A stretch of DNA of 64,000 nt from Saposhnikovia divaricata (lineage: Eukaryota; Streptophyta; Magnoliopsida; Apiales; Apiaceae), in NCBI GenBank assembly GCA_036435485.1, contig CM071595.1, positions 101,052,580 through 101,116,579 on the forward strand, in the 5' to 3' direction. Of this stretch, positions 1-12,419 are shown piece by piece. How positions within the stretch are numbered: the stretch's first letter is position 1; the number at the start of each line of letters is the position of its first letter. A program made the translations under genes and the position numbers. The notes below the pieces were generated by a model that did no database searches, had not been told where the DNA came from, and saw nothing but the letters and a program-made list of their open reading frames with translations.

Positions 1-1030
1 GACTTGAAAATCAATGTGAGGTATGAGATCATCAGACCCATCTCTAGGAGGAGGTTGTTCTTTACTCACTCTAAGTCGACCTCTCATTTGTGCGATAACA
101 TGAACCAGAGTACTTTTGATTGATATTTGTACGATGAAAATAGGGTTTATGCAATGGGGGGAAAGTAGAATTGGGGGTGGGAGGGAAAATAGAAAGTCAG
201 AGATGAATTTTGTTTTTAATGTTAAGTGAAAATATGTTAAATGAATATGCAATGGGGGTTTATGTTAAATGACTGAAAACTGCCTCACATTTAACGTTAA
301 CAGATGAGTTTTAACGAAGTTAAGCTTTTGGGTTGTAAACTGATAGTAAATTTAAAGTAACGAATGTACACTGCCACTAAACAAAATCTGAGTACTAAAG
401 CGTGTTTGATCCAAAGTTACGGGTTACAAACTGAAATTAACTCAATATTTTTAATAATATAGATAACTCTTGCCGTCATGTTGATAGCTCATCGCGATGC
501 ATGTGTAAACACGAAAACGAGAATACACGTTACCTATATTACGTAACATGCTTCACGTTCTTAAAATTAAGCAAAACGATCGACGTTGACACACAATTAA
601 GAACATATCTATCGACGGCATGAAAATAAACATCAAATCGAATTTTAGACAAGTTAAAAGTTAGGCTCATGCGCTTAGCAAAAAAAAAAAGAAAAAAAAT
701 TAGGCTTAGGCATTCTTTTTAAAATAAATTTTTTTATATATCTTAGAAATGAGTATGTTTTCAAGACAAGATGCATCTTAATACCTCTCATTTAGTAAAT
801 ATTAACGTGTTAAATTATCAAAAAGGATGTATGAACCTTAATAATATAAATACTCATTAATATAGTAAATCTTGAATATTTATTATATTCAGATGGAGAT
901 ATTATTGTTACAGAGTATTTATAATTCTGTTATTTGTTTTTAAGATAATGTTGTAAAGGTGAAATAATATCTATATATATTATAATGCCTGGAGATCGGA
1001 AATGCACCAGAACAGTTTAAGGTATTTTTC
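1..1030. other. AT-rich intergenic DNA, possible end of a transposon leaving the window
   Basis: No gene is supported. On the minus strand about 130 bases at the left edge stay open in one frame, with an in-frame ATG near base 96. The predicted peptide is rich in Arg and Pro and I do not recognise it; it could be the start of a gene or element lying to the left. Bases 250-460 contain phrases about unchanged-length tracts (ttaacgttaac, gggttgtaaactg, gggttacaaactg) that look like terminal DNA of a Mutator-like element, but no partner terminus is visible. The rest is low-complexity A+T DNA. Confidence 0.3.
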
Positions 1031-1032
1031 TT

Positions 1033-3068
1033 GATTTTTTTATTAAAATTATTTTATTACAATAAATAACTATTAATGACAATTTAATTAGTCATTAATT
1101 ACACCTATTAAACATATATTAAATTAACTCTATTTAATTTGTTTAAAAATTAATAAACTTTATTTGAATATTATAATTATTATTTCAATATTAAATACTA
1201 ATTATATATAGTTATGTTTATTTTTAGGTAAAATGACAAATAACAATTGTTTATATTGCCTTATTTTTTATTCCCTATTCAAGATCATTATAATTTCTTT
1301 TCGGATGATTATAGAGTAGACGACCTTAACTTCTCAAACAATTTTTATTATCAATAATTGTAAAAGTCGTAATAAATTATGGAAGTTCAAGATATTTACT
1401 TCATTTCTGGAATTATATACCAACAATACAGACAAATTTTTAATTTTGCATATGAATAAATTATACATGAGTTATGATCAAATCAATTAAATTTAACAAA
1501 TCTAACCATTTATCGGAAGATAAAATCGATAAACAAGCTATACAACCTTTGTTTCATTATATTCTGTCGAAATAAATTAATAATCTAATTAGAGATAGAT
1601 GTGCCTGAGAATGACCTCAGGTAGCACTGTGAGATTCAAAGCTTTCTAAACAGAAATATAAGGGCATTTAAGTTAATTAAAGTAAATAGAATTAATATTT
1701 ACAACATTGTCACTCAGAATTTGTACTGCAAACACATATAACCTCAGGAAAAGCCTTAAGGCCATCATCAGGAGCAGTTTTCTCTTCTAATTAAATAAAT
1801 TTTTAAATGATTATTGAATATGTATATTATGAGAGGGGTGTCGCTTTAATAAACGTTGTTAACCTTAACTTTTCAAGCAATCTTTATTATCAATGGTTGT
1901 GGAAGTCGTAATAAACTATGGAAGTACATAGATCTTATCTTAATATCTGAAATTTGTATACAAATAATACAGACAAATTTATACTTTTGCACATGAATAA
2001 ATTACACATGGGTTATGACCAAACTAATTAAATTGAACAAATTCAACCATTTGATCGGAAGATTAATTTGATAAAAAATTTGTACACCCGTTATTTCATT
2101 ATATTGTGTCAAAATAAATTAATATTTTAATTAAATAAATTTTTACACTATTACTGAACATGCATATTACGAGAGGGGTGTCGGCTTGAAAAAATGTTAT
2201 TAAGTTATATTCAATATTTTTAACTTTTGATCGTAAAGACTACGTTCATATTGTAATTTTTATATTTTTATATGTTTATGATATTTTAAGATTATCAATA
2301 CTTTAGATATATAATAAGAGTATTTTCCAACTAATAATTCATATAAATTGTTTTTAAATCAATTTTTTTAGGAAATTCATAAGAGACCAACTAATTTTTA
2401 AAAGTGATAGAAATAAATTTATCTATTTTCATTACTTTTAAAATAAAAATTTATTTCATTTTTTTGAATTTTTTTATTAAAATTATTTTCATGCATTGAA
2501 TAGCTCTTAATGACATCTTAATTAGTCATTAATTACACCTATTAAATATATATTAATTTTACTTTATTTTATATATTTAAAATTTTAGAAAATTTTATTT
2601 GAACATTATAGTTATTATTTCAATATTAAATATTAATTATATATATTTAATTTTTTTAAGGTAAAATAACGTGTTAAAATTATGTACATTGCGTCATTTT
2701 TTATTTTATATTCAAGATCATTGCAATTTATTTTCGGATAATTGTAAAATAGATGATCTTAACTTCTCAAGAAATTTTATTATCAATTATTGTGGAAATT
2801 GTAATAAATTATGGAAATCTACATTTTTTTGTTTAATATCTTGAATTTGTATACAAATAATATAGGAAGATTTTTACTTATGCACATTAATAAATTACAC
2901 ATGTTTTATGATCAAACCATTTAAATTGAATAAAACCCACCATTTTATCGAAAGTTTAAATCGATTAAAAAGTTACATACTAGTTATTTCATTATATTAT
3001 GTCGAAATAAATTAATATTCTAAGTAAATAAATTCTTACACTATTATTTAACATGTATGTTATGAGAG
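1033..3068. repeat. Three diverged tandem copies of a non-coding repeat
   Basis: A block of roughly 330-550 bp occurs three times in the same orientation. The shared core begins near 1321, 1860 and 2758 (cttaacttctcaa-like start, then a tttattatcaat phrase). Each copy ends with a tgaacatg-like phrase followed by gagagg (about 1816-1843, 2154-2180 and 3050-3068). Copies 1 and 3 also share an upstream block with the phrase attagtcattaattacacc (1087 and 2520 regions); the middle copy lacks it. Divergence is high (point changes and small indels throughout), so the duplication is old. No coding capacity is evident. It could be a decayed satellite-like array or repeated termini of an unknown element. 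Confidence 0.65.
1591..1785. mobile_element. About 195-bp inverted-repeat (MITE-like) insertion
   Basis: Copy 1 of the tandem repeat is interrupted here, while copies 2 and 3 run straight across, giving an empty-site control. The insert is flanked by tctaatt at 1584-1590 and 1786-1792. Its ends are imperfect inverted repeats over about 31 bp: the left end starts AGAGATAGATGTGCC and the reverse complement of the right end starts AGAGAAAACTGCTCC, with roughly two thirds of bases matching. A 7-8 bp target duplication would fit hAT-type MITEs, but the terminal bases are not classical hAT. Family unassigned. Confidence 0.5.
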
Positions 3069-3327
3069 GTAGGATAGATTATTCGATTATAACCGAACCG
3101 AAATACCGAATACCGAAATAACCGAAATACCGAATAAGCTCAAAATCATAACCGGATTAAAAATTGAAATAATTTCGATTATTTTACCGAAAGGAATTTA
3201 ATATTTTGGTTAAAACCAATACCGAAATAAAAACTCGGAATTGATATAAATATATTTAATTTATAAATATATTATATAAATATAAATATATAATAATTTA
3301 TATATATTTTTTATATATTATAAATTT

Positions 3328-3358
<31 letters not shown>

Positions 3359-3949
3359 TTATATATATTATATACTATATATCAGAAGGATACCATTGAG
3401 AATATCCCTTATTTATATAATAGAAATTGTAAATAGTTGTGAGGATATGAACAAGAAATTGTAAACTTTGGTATATGTTTTCATACTTGACAAACTAACT
3501 TTATATCTACATTATATATGTTCCATCAATCAAATGACAGACAATGCGAAGTTGGCAAATTTATCCGGACGGCCTATAATTCTACAATGAGACCAATCAA
3601 AAAGACATTTATCTAGGTTAGCTAAAAAAATGAGATAAGTATCAATATCATTATCCGTTTCATTTAAATATATTAAATTAATCATTTATTACAAAAACTT
3701 TTAATTTTATCATAAATTTGAAAATTTATTTTATCTTATTTATTTAAAAATTATTATCATTTTAGTCATTATCAAATGATCTTCTTAATACAAATTTCAA
3801 AATAAGTAACTAAATCGAATCAATTTTGTAATGAATGATTAATTTGATATATTTTGATAAAATAAATGATAACATTGATATTTATCCCCTAAAAAAACAC
3901 ATAAATCTAATTTTCTTGCAAGAGGGAATATATCACGTGTGGCACTTTC
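3069..3949. other. Repeat-rich, gene-free stretch
   Basis: Bases 3085-3240 are dominated by reiterated ataaccgaa and taccgaa phrases, the pattern of subterminal repeats in decayed plant DNA transposons; no opposite end is seen. Bases 3240-3380 are almost pure A+T with an (AT)n tract near 3330-3350. The remainder is unremarkable AT-rich DNA with no gene. Confidence 0.4.
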
Positions 3950-4037
3950 TTGAATTCAAACTCCCGATTTTCAGCAGCTCAATTGACTTACTCTTCCAAA
4001 TTTTTAAACAATAACCAAATCAAATATATCTTCCTGA

Positions 4038-4201
4038 TCAGCTGGCCTGAGAATGTGGATTGGATACACAAGGTTTCTTTTGATGTGAATCAAGAGCAGG
4101 AGGTGGATGCGAATGATGACCTGACACGAGAACTTGTTTTCTATACTCAGGCATTGGAGGGTACAAAGGAGGCCTTTCTAAAATTTCAGTCCCTGGGATG
4201 A
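4038..4201 (+). pseudogene. EBP2 (rRNA-processing protein) exon fragment
   Basis: Within an 83-codon open frame (3950-4201, no in-frame ATG at its start), the part from about 4038 encodes SWPENVDWIHK and, further on, DDLTRELVFYTQALEG. I recognise these as the N-terminal part of the conserved domain of plant EBP2, a nucleolar protein needed for pre-60S ribosome maturation. The match starts just after tgatcag, which resembles a splice acceptor, and stops at a TGA where the real protein would continue into its conserved domain. This looks like one exon of EBP2 without neighbours, so a gene fragment left by duplication or transposon capture. The recognition is from memory of the family and not from a search. 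Confidence 0.6.
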
Positions 4202-4429
4202 AAGGAGGGTAAAAAACAGTATCCAGATGAAATCCTAATTCTTCATAGTCAATTATTGCTTCTCCTGTGTTGTTCAGAATTCAGATGTGAATTAGGCATC
4301 TTTCGTCTTTCAGAACTCAGAATTCAGATGTGAATTAGTATACAGTGAGTATGTTGTTTATCGTTACTTTTTATTAATGTTTCATCAAGGATTCTTTTAG
4401 GCTAAAAGCAGTCATAACAATCAATGTTT

Positions 4430-4807
4430 TGTTGGACTATTGACTTAGTTTGAATAAAAATTGAATTTTATAACTCATGGTTTTAATTTTGTAGCTCCTA
4501 TAATTAATTATTTGGGGGTTACAAAGTTATTGTTTATGGGAGTTACATGTTTTTACTCCTATATAAGGAGACCTTGGGCATCAATATTTGTGAGACTCTC
4601 TCTTTGGTTTTCTTGCATTATTCTTAGAGCTCTAGGGTCGGTTTTTCTGTGAGATAGAAGGCGTGTTTGTTCGGTTCGTAGGAGGCGGATCTCTAGTGCT
4701 TAAGATCACCTCGTTCCGTTGTATCCTGGGAGACGGAAGCCACAACAACCTTCAAGCATTATACGGAAGGGGCTTATCTGTTTTAAGGATAGCGTGATTT
4801 TCACGTG
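4430..4807 (+). repeat. 5' LTR of the copia element (3' end missing)
   Basis: It starts TGTTGGACTATTGAC and matches the 3' LTR to the phrase cacgtg, with about six substitutions and without a 15-bp segment found in the 3' LTR at about 9457-9471. The last 29 bases of the 3' LTR (9685-9713) have no counterpart here, so the LTR end and the adjoining primer binding site are gone. Confidence 0.8.
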
Positions 4808-6191
4808 AGTATAAGATTTTTTATTGATGTATTTGCTGTTGACATCATGCCTACTTATTTTTATGCTAAGGATGTTTGTTTTTCAATTTCTTGTGCATAT
4901 TTGTGGTATTTTCTTATCAAGCATGGATCTGTTCAATTCTTTTTTAGAAGGACTATATATTTTAACATGTTACTGCCTACTGGTTCGGTTTAATTTGTTG
5001 ATTTCATTCTTTAAGTTTTCTGGTTTATCTTTTTGGCCAGCATGATGTAGTACTTTTTGGGTGTACGTGATCTCCTGTACATGCACTTTGATTTTGTTTT
5101 TTTTGTTTTTTTTAGCATATGTTTTGTTGTGAGCATGTTAATACTTTAGTGGTACTTTTTGTGAATCGACTTGTTTTGCATGCTTTCGTATTAGAGTGAC
5201 AATTTTTTTTTAGATCTTGTATCATAATTCATAAGCAAAGCTTATTTCTTTGTTTAAAAAAAAAACTTGGGTTTTTTGGTATATTTGAATCGTAACGGTT
5301 TTCTTGATATATGCTTTATGTATGATTATTGTGGAGTATTATTGGCCAACAATTTTTTTTTAAGGCTTTAATGCTTTCAATTGTTTTTTTTTTCCTACGA
5401 GTGATGGTCAGGTTTTATTATAATTATGTGACATGTATTTGGGTTATGTTATATTATTTGTCATCTGCCATGATTTTATAAGTGGTACATGCATGGTTGT
5501 ACTTAATTCCTTGGTTACAGCTTATTGTATAATGTTTTAATCTTAAAGAGCCGGAAGTTGGTGTGTGATTTTATATTTCTTCGAATGATCTATTATATTA
5601 CTAGGTAATGTTTTTAAAGCCTGTACACCTTTTTCGTGGTTAACATGAGGCATGTGATTATGTACTGTGATTATGTACTTGCTGACAGTAGATTAATAAG
5701 TTTTTATTTCTACTGTATATTTCTATGGCCTAATTGGTCTCACTATTTTTCCTTTATGAAATAATTAAGTGATAATTTTTTGTATTAACGGTAGCTTTTA
5801 AAATGTAATTTGACAAGCTTTTTAAGATGCTTTACGCATTTTGTGACCAATTTTTAATGGCATGATTTGTAACTGAAATGAGTTAATTTCATGTGAATTA
5901 AATATGTTGCCATGATATAATATGTATTTTCGTGTGGATATGCATGTATATTAAAATATGTGATGTGCTCAAATATTGTTTGTTTAAGAGATTTGAACCC
6001 ATGATCTCTTACATGGAGGAGTCACACACATTTACCACTCTAGCAATATGTTAATTGTGGAAATTATTGTCATTAAAATTTTTAAATGCTAGGTAATGTT
6101 TTGTTTCATAGCTGTTGGATATTATGAATATATTTATGTGAATCAATTGTGCTAATTTGATTATGGTTTTTTTTGAGAAAAAAAAATTTGG

Positions 6192-6235
<44 letters not shown>

Positions 6236-8500
6236 TTGGAAATATTTTTCTGGAAGAACATACTATTTTTTGATATTGATAGAAGATAATTTTGTCTAGG
6301 AGTTGGTTATTAAGTGGGACCGCGGTGACCCCTCCAACCCCTGGGAATTATTTATGGAGGTATCAAATTTGATGTATTTAATTTGAGAAAAATATAATCC
6401 CTATTTTAATGTGGAAAATTTGTTTTTTTTTTTGGAAAAAAAAAATTGGTGATTGTCAACTTGCTTTAGAGGTTTATTTAAATGACGAGTTATTTAAATG
6501 TCTTGTTAATATTATGATTGTGCTGGGATATTAATGAATGACATATTTGACTCGTCGTGAAAGTGTACCATGATATGTTGAGTTAAATAATTATGATTAT
6601 TAATCAAATCATCGGTACGGTTGTGAAATTAAGTAATGATTTTTAATTGCAAAAATTATTAGCTTAATTATTTTTTAATCGATTGTTGATTGTTTGTGAG
6701 GTTTTTTTTTAGAAAGATGAATCTTGGTTGAATGGTTCGAGACGTTAAAAAAAAAACCTAACGAATCTTGTACCTATGGAGTACGGGGGTGTGGGTCGAC
6801 ATGAGATTTATATTTTTCCGACTAGATTCGTTCCTCTGGAAAAATTATTATATCTCATGTTGGTGTCGGTCTGTTATGACAGTGACACACGAACCTATTA
6901 TGGTGATCCGGGTGATACCTAATATGGCATTGCGGTCAGCTCTGTATGCTGAAGTTTGGAAAAATCTAGAATGTTGTTAACCCTAACGCAGCAGTTGATC
7001 AAGGATCACTGAATATGGGTTTATTGGAAGTTTATGTTCTTCCTCGTACCTCTCGTGGTTGTACCAGTTGGTGAGCCAACAAATTATGTTCTCTTGTGAA
7101 CAAAATTGAAAATTAAAAAAAAAACAATAGTTGAATTTCTCAAGAACAAGAAAGTTCTCTGAACATGATATTAAAACCTGAGAGGTTTTTTATTTTTATT
7201 TTTATTTTTATGAACGATGTGAAACCTGCTCTAGTGAGAGGTGCTAACAAGTTGTGTGATTATTTTACAGTAATACATTGATTACATGTACTCGTTAAAG
7301 AGTATAAAATGAAGCATTATAGAAAAGAAATACTCTATAAGCCTGAGGTTGAAAACCAACTTAATACAGAAAATTAAGATGGTAATAAGTGACTTTGGTG
7401 GTAAATGTTCACTGGGTAAATTTTGTGAGGCACTGCACCTTACTCGCATTAGATGAATGGAGTAGCTGCAGGCATGAGTTGCATTCTAACGGGAGATGCA
7501 AAAATGATTATGATCAGTTGAGACTACCACTGGATATGAGGATATTATATATAGACAACAATGGAGTCTAACAATATCCTGTAGTCTGCAAATGAATCTA
7601 ATTTATGAGATTCATTATAATGTAATTATAGATTCTTGGGATGCTTCTATGATGAATTAGTAGTTTCTTGTAATTCTACAATTAAAATTTATCCAAATAA
7701 AATTATGAGTTATTGGATGAATGTGAGGTTGAACCTAAAGAGCAAAAGATTTAAAAAAAAATTGTTAGTCAAAAAAAAAAATGTATGAAATTTTGCTTGA
7801 AGGTAAACCTCAAAACTTGAGAGAAGCTATGAGAATTCTCTAATGATCCTACGAGAAAAAGGATGTTAAGAAATAGAGAGATGTGTTTCTATGAGAGAAG
7901 TGATTCTATGTGACAAAATCGTGTTTAATAAATATATGGATGGATCTTCTTGTGAGATAGATGCCATTTAGGTCCAAACGAATTTTCAAATTAGAAAATA
8001 AATATATGGGTCAAAGAAAAGTAAAAGGTCAGAATGATAATTAAAAGATTATAGTCAAAAGTGAAGACCTAACTTACTTTATGATGTATTCTTGAGTTAT
8101 AAGAATATGGTTCATCAACATGATACTTAAATTGTTGGCATTGTGAAATTTAGAAGTACATCAATGAACTTTGGAACAGTCTTTCTTGGTTTCTCTGGCT
8201 AAGGCAAGAGTAGAAAGTCTGTATTTTGGTGATTATGTTGATTGGAACAACATATATATAAAAATTGGCATATAAAATTTGATATTATTGCGATATGTTA
8301 TGGCTTCATAATAAACGATATAGTTGCAATTTTTGAGGACGCTCAAATTTGGTAACTGAGTGAAAGAGTGTGCCAGTTTATGGACGCTTAAACTTGGTAA
8401 TGAGATAAATTGATAATACTGATTTTTGGGACGCTAAAAATTGGTAATGTCAATGACGAATTGAAGCCTTAGCTGATGACTGGTAAAATGATTACCAAAA
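4808..8500. other. Internal non-coding part of the copia element
   Basis: T-rich, intron-like DNA with a long (AT)n microsatellite at about 6199-6232. No open frame longer than about 75 codons is convincing. Fragments at 6760-7000 and 7400-7560 have more balanced base composition and may be remnants of coding sequence, but I do not recognise them. Confidence 0.4.
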
Positions 8501-8539
8501 TGTGACATATGCCGAAGTGAATATGCACGAGTGTAGCGA

Positions 8540-8740
8540 AAATGGTTGTAATGGAATGTCGAAACATCTTTGTCGTCGACACAATTCCGTTAGACAACTA
8601 CTCTCAACTGAAGTTATCACTATTGATCATATTAGGTCAAAGATAACACTGCGGATCTGCTAACCAAAGGGTTGACAAGAGAGTTAGTTGAGAAATCATC
8701 GAAAGGAATGGGACTAAAGCCCATAATAAAAGTCGATACA
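8540..8740 (+). pseudogene. copia RNase H C-terminal remnant
   Basis: Translation in broken frames gives a His/Arg-rich stretch ending RQLLSTEV, then DLLTKGLTRELVE and SSKGMGLKP. These are typical of the end of the Ty1/copia polyprotein, where RNase H is followed by a short conserved tail. Upstream catalytic parts are not recognisable. This identifies the element between the two LTRs as copia and fixes its orientation. Confidence 0.7.
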
Positions 8741-9291
8741 AAGGAAACCCAACCTTGTTGACTGGAGATCCCAAGATCTTGGTTCAATGGGACAACCTAA
8801 CTGTAAAGACTTAGTGAGATCACTGTGGGGGTTTTACTCCCTGGTCCATTCCTATGATGACAAACAGTGATAAAATTCGGATAAGCTAAGCTATGCTTTT
8901 AATGATCCTTATGTTGAACAAATAATACTTTTGTATTATTCAAGAGATCACCTATGTGAGTGAAGTAGGGTCGCTTCAAGAAGGAATTATGGGGGCTAAT
9001 TCTGGTAAAAACTCACAGAACCAGGCTAAAGCTCAGGACCAAAATGGGCTTAACAGTGAGAACTGAACAAATATAGGGAAAGACTCCAGTGGGGGATGTA
9101 TCATCATTTCATAATACAGAATGGCAGTTCAAGGTCAACGCGACTACTGAAATTCTAGAAATGTAAATATGTTCTTACAAGGGAAGGTTCAAGGGTGTAC
9201 GCCTACCTATCCTATGCTGGTTTCTACCGTGCGCTCTATCTCTGTGTCAAAGAGTCGTTTTCCAATGTCAATTTCTATTCATGTGGGGGAT

Positions 9292-9713
9292 TGTTGGACT
9301 ATTGACTTAGTTTGAATAAAAATTGAATTTTATAACTCATGGTTTTAATTTTGTAGCTCCTATAATTAATTATTTGGGGGTTACAAAGTTATTGTTTATG
9401 GGATTTACATGTTTTTACTCCTATATAAGGAGACCTTGGGCATCAATATTTGTGAGACAAAAAATATAGAAACTCTCTCTTTGGTTTTCTTTCATTATTC
9501 TTAGAGCTCTAGGGTCAGTTTTTCTGTGAGATAGAAGGCGTGTTTGTTCGGTTCGTAGGAGGCGGATCTCTAGTGCTTAAGATCACCTCGTTTCGTTGTA
9601 TCCTGGGAGACGGAAGCCACAACAACCTTCAAGCACTATACGGAAGGGGCTTATCTGTTTTAAGGATAGCGTGGTTTTCACGTGCCTCGAAACATTTGTC
9701 CGTACTTCCTACA
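9292..9713 (+). repeat. 3' LTR of the copia element
   Basis: This 422-bp LTR starts TGTTGG and ends CTACA, immediately followed by the target duplicate TGTTT. A TATA-like tract (cctatataagg) lies at about 9420-9429. Confidence 0.85.
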
Positions 9714-9718
9714 TGTTT

Positions 9719-12000
9719 AACAATATTTTAAATTCAATTTTGTACCATGAATATGGAGGCCACATGTACCATGAATATGGAGGCCACAAGTGTTTGCTTT
9801 AGTACCTTTGTTGAGGTTTCTTGTACCATATATGGGGATGGTGTATACCATGTGTTCTGTTATGTCTTTTGACATAGATAATATGTTTATTAAGTAGTAC
9901 TTAGTTTTTATGCCAATCAAGATTTATCATCCAAGGCTTCCCACCTCGATGTTTCGTGACAATCAGTTCTCCAATGTGAGTCAGGGATGCTTCAAGGATG
10001 ATTTATGGTTTGACAGTTCATATCTTGCAATTTCTCAGGTGTCAGTGCCTTTATTTAACGTAAGGAAGGTAAGTTCCATGTGTATGGACTCCTTGACAAT
10101 GGTATGGACTCTAAAAACTCAAAACTTTCATGTTCAAATAGTGGTAATTTCAATTTATCAGAGTTATTTAAGATGAATTTGGTTAAGTGGAATTAATTGC
10201 TGGATTTAATGGTTGTTGCTGGTAGTCTATAATTTAGATGAGTTCTGGTTAGTTCATTACATTGGTCTTCTGATTCTGATGCTGATGGTCATAAGTGACA
10301 AATGTTGAATGTGTTATTATTCAGTTCTTGTTAAGAGGTCAAGTTCTTGGTATCTGTCCTGCATATTTGATATGCCCAGAGTACTTATTCTTTGGTAATA
10401 TCCGGATTCTAGGTGTGCAATTTCATAATTTTTTGATAACGTCTCGTACTCGATTAGGTATATTATTTATTGCCTTTTATTATTTTCAGTTTTACATTCT
10501 ATAATATCATAGGAGTATCTATTTTATTTGTAACTTTCAATTATAGTTGACCGGTCAGTAATCATTTTATTAATGATACTAATTAGTACTCCATAATTGA
10601 CTCTAGTAAATTGATCTTTTTGTCAATTTTTTAAGTACCTGTTTGAGCCTTAATTATGTCATAATAAATGTGTTTTAAAATGCTATTTAATGTCTTAATT
10701 AGTGCCTTATAATTTGTGTAATTTGGGTACCACTAATTTAGCATTTAATTTAATGTTTTAATTAGGGTTTCACTAATTTTGCATTTAGAATTAATTTCAA
10801 ATTTCTAAAATTGATCTATAGGCCCAAATGATTTAAACGTATTAATTGATTTATTATTGGCAGTTATTTTTTTATTTTGGTTTATAGAATACTTCCTTTT
10901 TGCTGATAATTTTGTACCTGAATTTTATATTTATGGGGACCATAAATAATGTTTTTGTGCCTATAGTACCATTGATGTTTGGTTGGTGTAGACTAAATTT
11001 ATTGTGCTGATACAGGAAATTAGCTAAAATTATGGAATATTTGTGATCAAGATTTTGTTTTAATTTTACTAGATAAATCTTATCTATGTTTTTTAGTATC
11101 TAGTAATATTTACTTATTTGTATTATTAAGTATCTATTGTTTTTAAGAGAATATATTTGATTGTTAACAATTACACGTCAAGAGGAAGGATAGTCTATTT
11201 TCTTATAATTATACCACTACTTATTATTTATTTAAATATGTATCTAACTTAGTTAAACTCAGTAATATAGAGTTAATTTCAAAAGATTAAGAATTTACTT
11301 TTGCATAATAGGTGTCTAACCAAAGGGATCTCTTTGGTTAGGATATATTTAACGACTTTATCTTATTAACATATTGTATACAGTAGATATTAAATTATAT
11401 GAGGTTAATCTTATGTCCCTTGAGTGATTATTTAATTATGTTGTTTCTAATTGGGTTCGTTTTGGTGACTTGCAGTTAAATAGCTACAAAAAAGCTCAGA
11501 AAGACTCAGTTTTGAATTTCAAAAAGAAGTAAAGAACATACAAGGTGCAGAGTTAAAGAGAAGACAAGTCTGCGAAAGAACTTTTGGCAATGGGGACTCA
11601 CAAAGCAAGAAGAAGTTCAAATCTTTTTTAGTAATCACTTTGTATAAGATGTATTCTTGTTTTTTAGGGCACTCTTTTTCTCTCTTGAGTTTTTTTCCCA
11701 TAGGGTTTTGCTCTTGTAGAGTTTTAACGAGGCTTTTTTTTGTGGGGTTCATCCTTTCAGACTTGAAGGTGTTATTGTCTAAATGTCCGGGGTCAACATG
11801 CATGCCTTTCAATTAGGTAATGGACTTTCTGGAATGAAGGATACTCCTTTACTCCGATCATTGTATCTTGGTACAATTTATGAACGTGAAAGTTAGTCTT
11901 TCTAAAAAAAAAAAAGTATTTAAGTGATTTTGTGCGTATAAATTTGAATATTGATCTTGAAATGATTTTCGTCAAAATCCGTACGCAGCTTCTAGATTTT
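9719..12000. other. Gene-poor region with a 24-bp direct duplication and a possible LINE 3' end
   Basis: Two adjacent identical 24-bp units (tgtaccatgaatatggaggc plus four bases) occupy 9741-9764 and 9765-9788. An 88-codon ORF at 9910-10176 contains a good splice-donor-like aag/gtaagt at about 10069 but has no recognisable protein. Bases 10500-11450 are AT-rich and featureless. Bases 11460-11910 have a different character (phrases like cccatagggttttgctc and ttttaacgaggc) and end in a run of A at about 11904-11915, which suggests the 3' end of a non-LTR retrotransposon. Copia LTRs share such phrases, so that call is weak. Confidence 0.35.
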
Positions 12001-12021
12001 TTATTTTTGTGTGATTCGGGC

Positions 12022-12419
12022 TAAGAGCCTGTTTGGCTACTTGTGCTTAACGGAGAAAGCTCCTTTAAGGAGCTTTTGCTCTGTTTGTGTAACTTGCTTA
12101 AAGCTGAGCTTTAAGTTAAAAAACTCCATTAAGTCATAAGTTCCTTTTAGGTACTTTTGACTTATGACTTATGACTTATCCAATTTTTTTTTTGTTTTTG
12201 TTTCAGGACTCTTGTAAAGTTTAAATATTATGAATTTAAATTTTTTTAAGTCAAATTTCATTTTAAATCAAAATTATTAAATTCCTATTTAACTTTAAGT
12301 AAAATTACCCAAACACATTCATTCAACTTAAAACAAACAACTTTACTTTCTCCATTAAGTTAAAAACACATCCATTAAGTCAAAAATAACTTATTTTAAA
12401 CAATCTCAAACGGCCTCTA
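12022..12419. mobile_element. Inverted-repeat, hAT-type MITE (approximate ends)
   Basis: The left end reads TAAGAGCCTGTTTGG and the reverse complement of the right end reads TAGAGGCCGTTTGAG, the style of plant hAT-derived MITEs. The interior has complementary tracts containing taagtcataagt and cttatgactt. Flanking 8-mers (attcgggc and aataaaat) do not match, so the insertion is old or the ends are misplaced. Confidence 0.45.

Larger units (their letters stand above)
4430..9713 (+). mobile_element. Decayed Ty1/copia LTR retrotransposon with target-site duplication
   Basis: Two direct LTR copies bound the element (4430-4807 and 9292-9713). A purine-rich tract, gtggggga, directly precedes the 3' LTR. 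The host duplication TGTTT occurs at 4425-4429 and again at 9714-9718, so the element is one insertion. Orientation is plus. Near 8540-8740 broken reading frames resemble the end of copia RNase H, followed by a long 3' untranslated stretch. No intact gag, protease, integrase or reverse transcriptase is visible. The sequence after the 5' LTR has no recognisable primer binding site, and most of 4808-8200 is T-rich, non-coding DNA that does not look like copia, so the internal region has been largely replaced or is that of a non-autonomous derivative. Confidence 0.8.

Noticed and set aside
9540..9802. ORFs in the copia 3' LTR
   Set aside because: The same LTR sequence at 4670-4800 does not preserve them and LTRs are non-coding.
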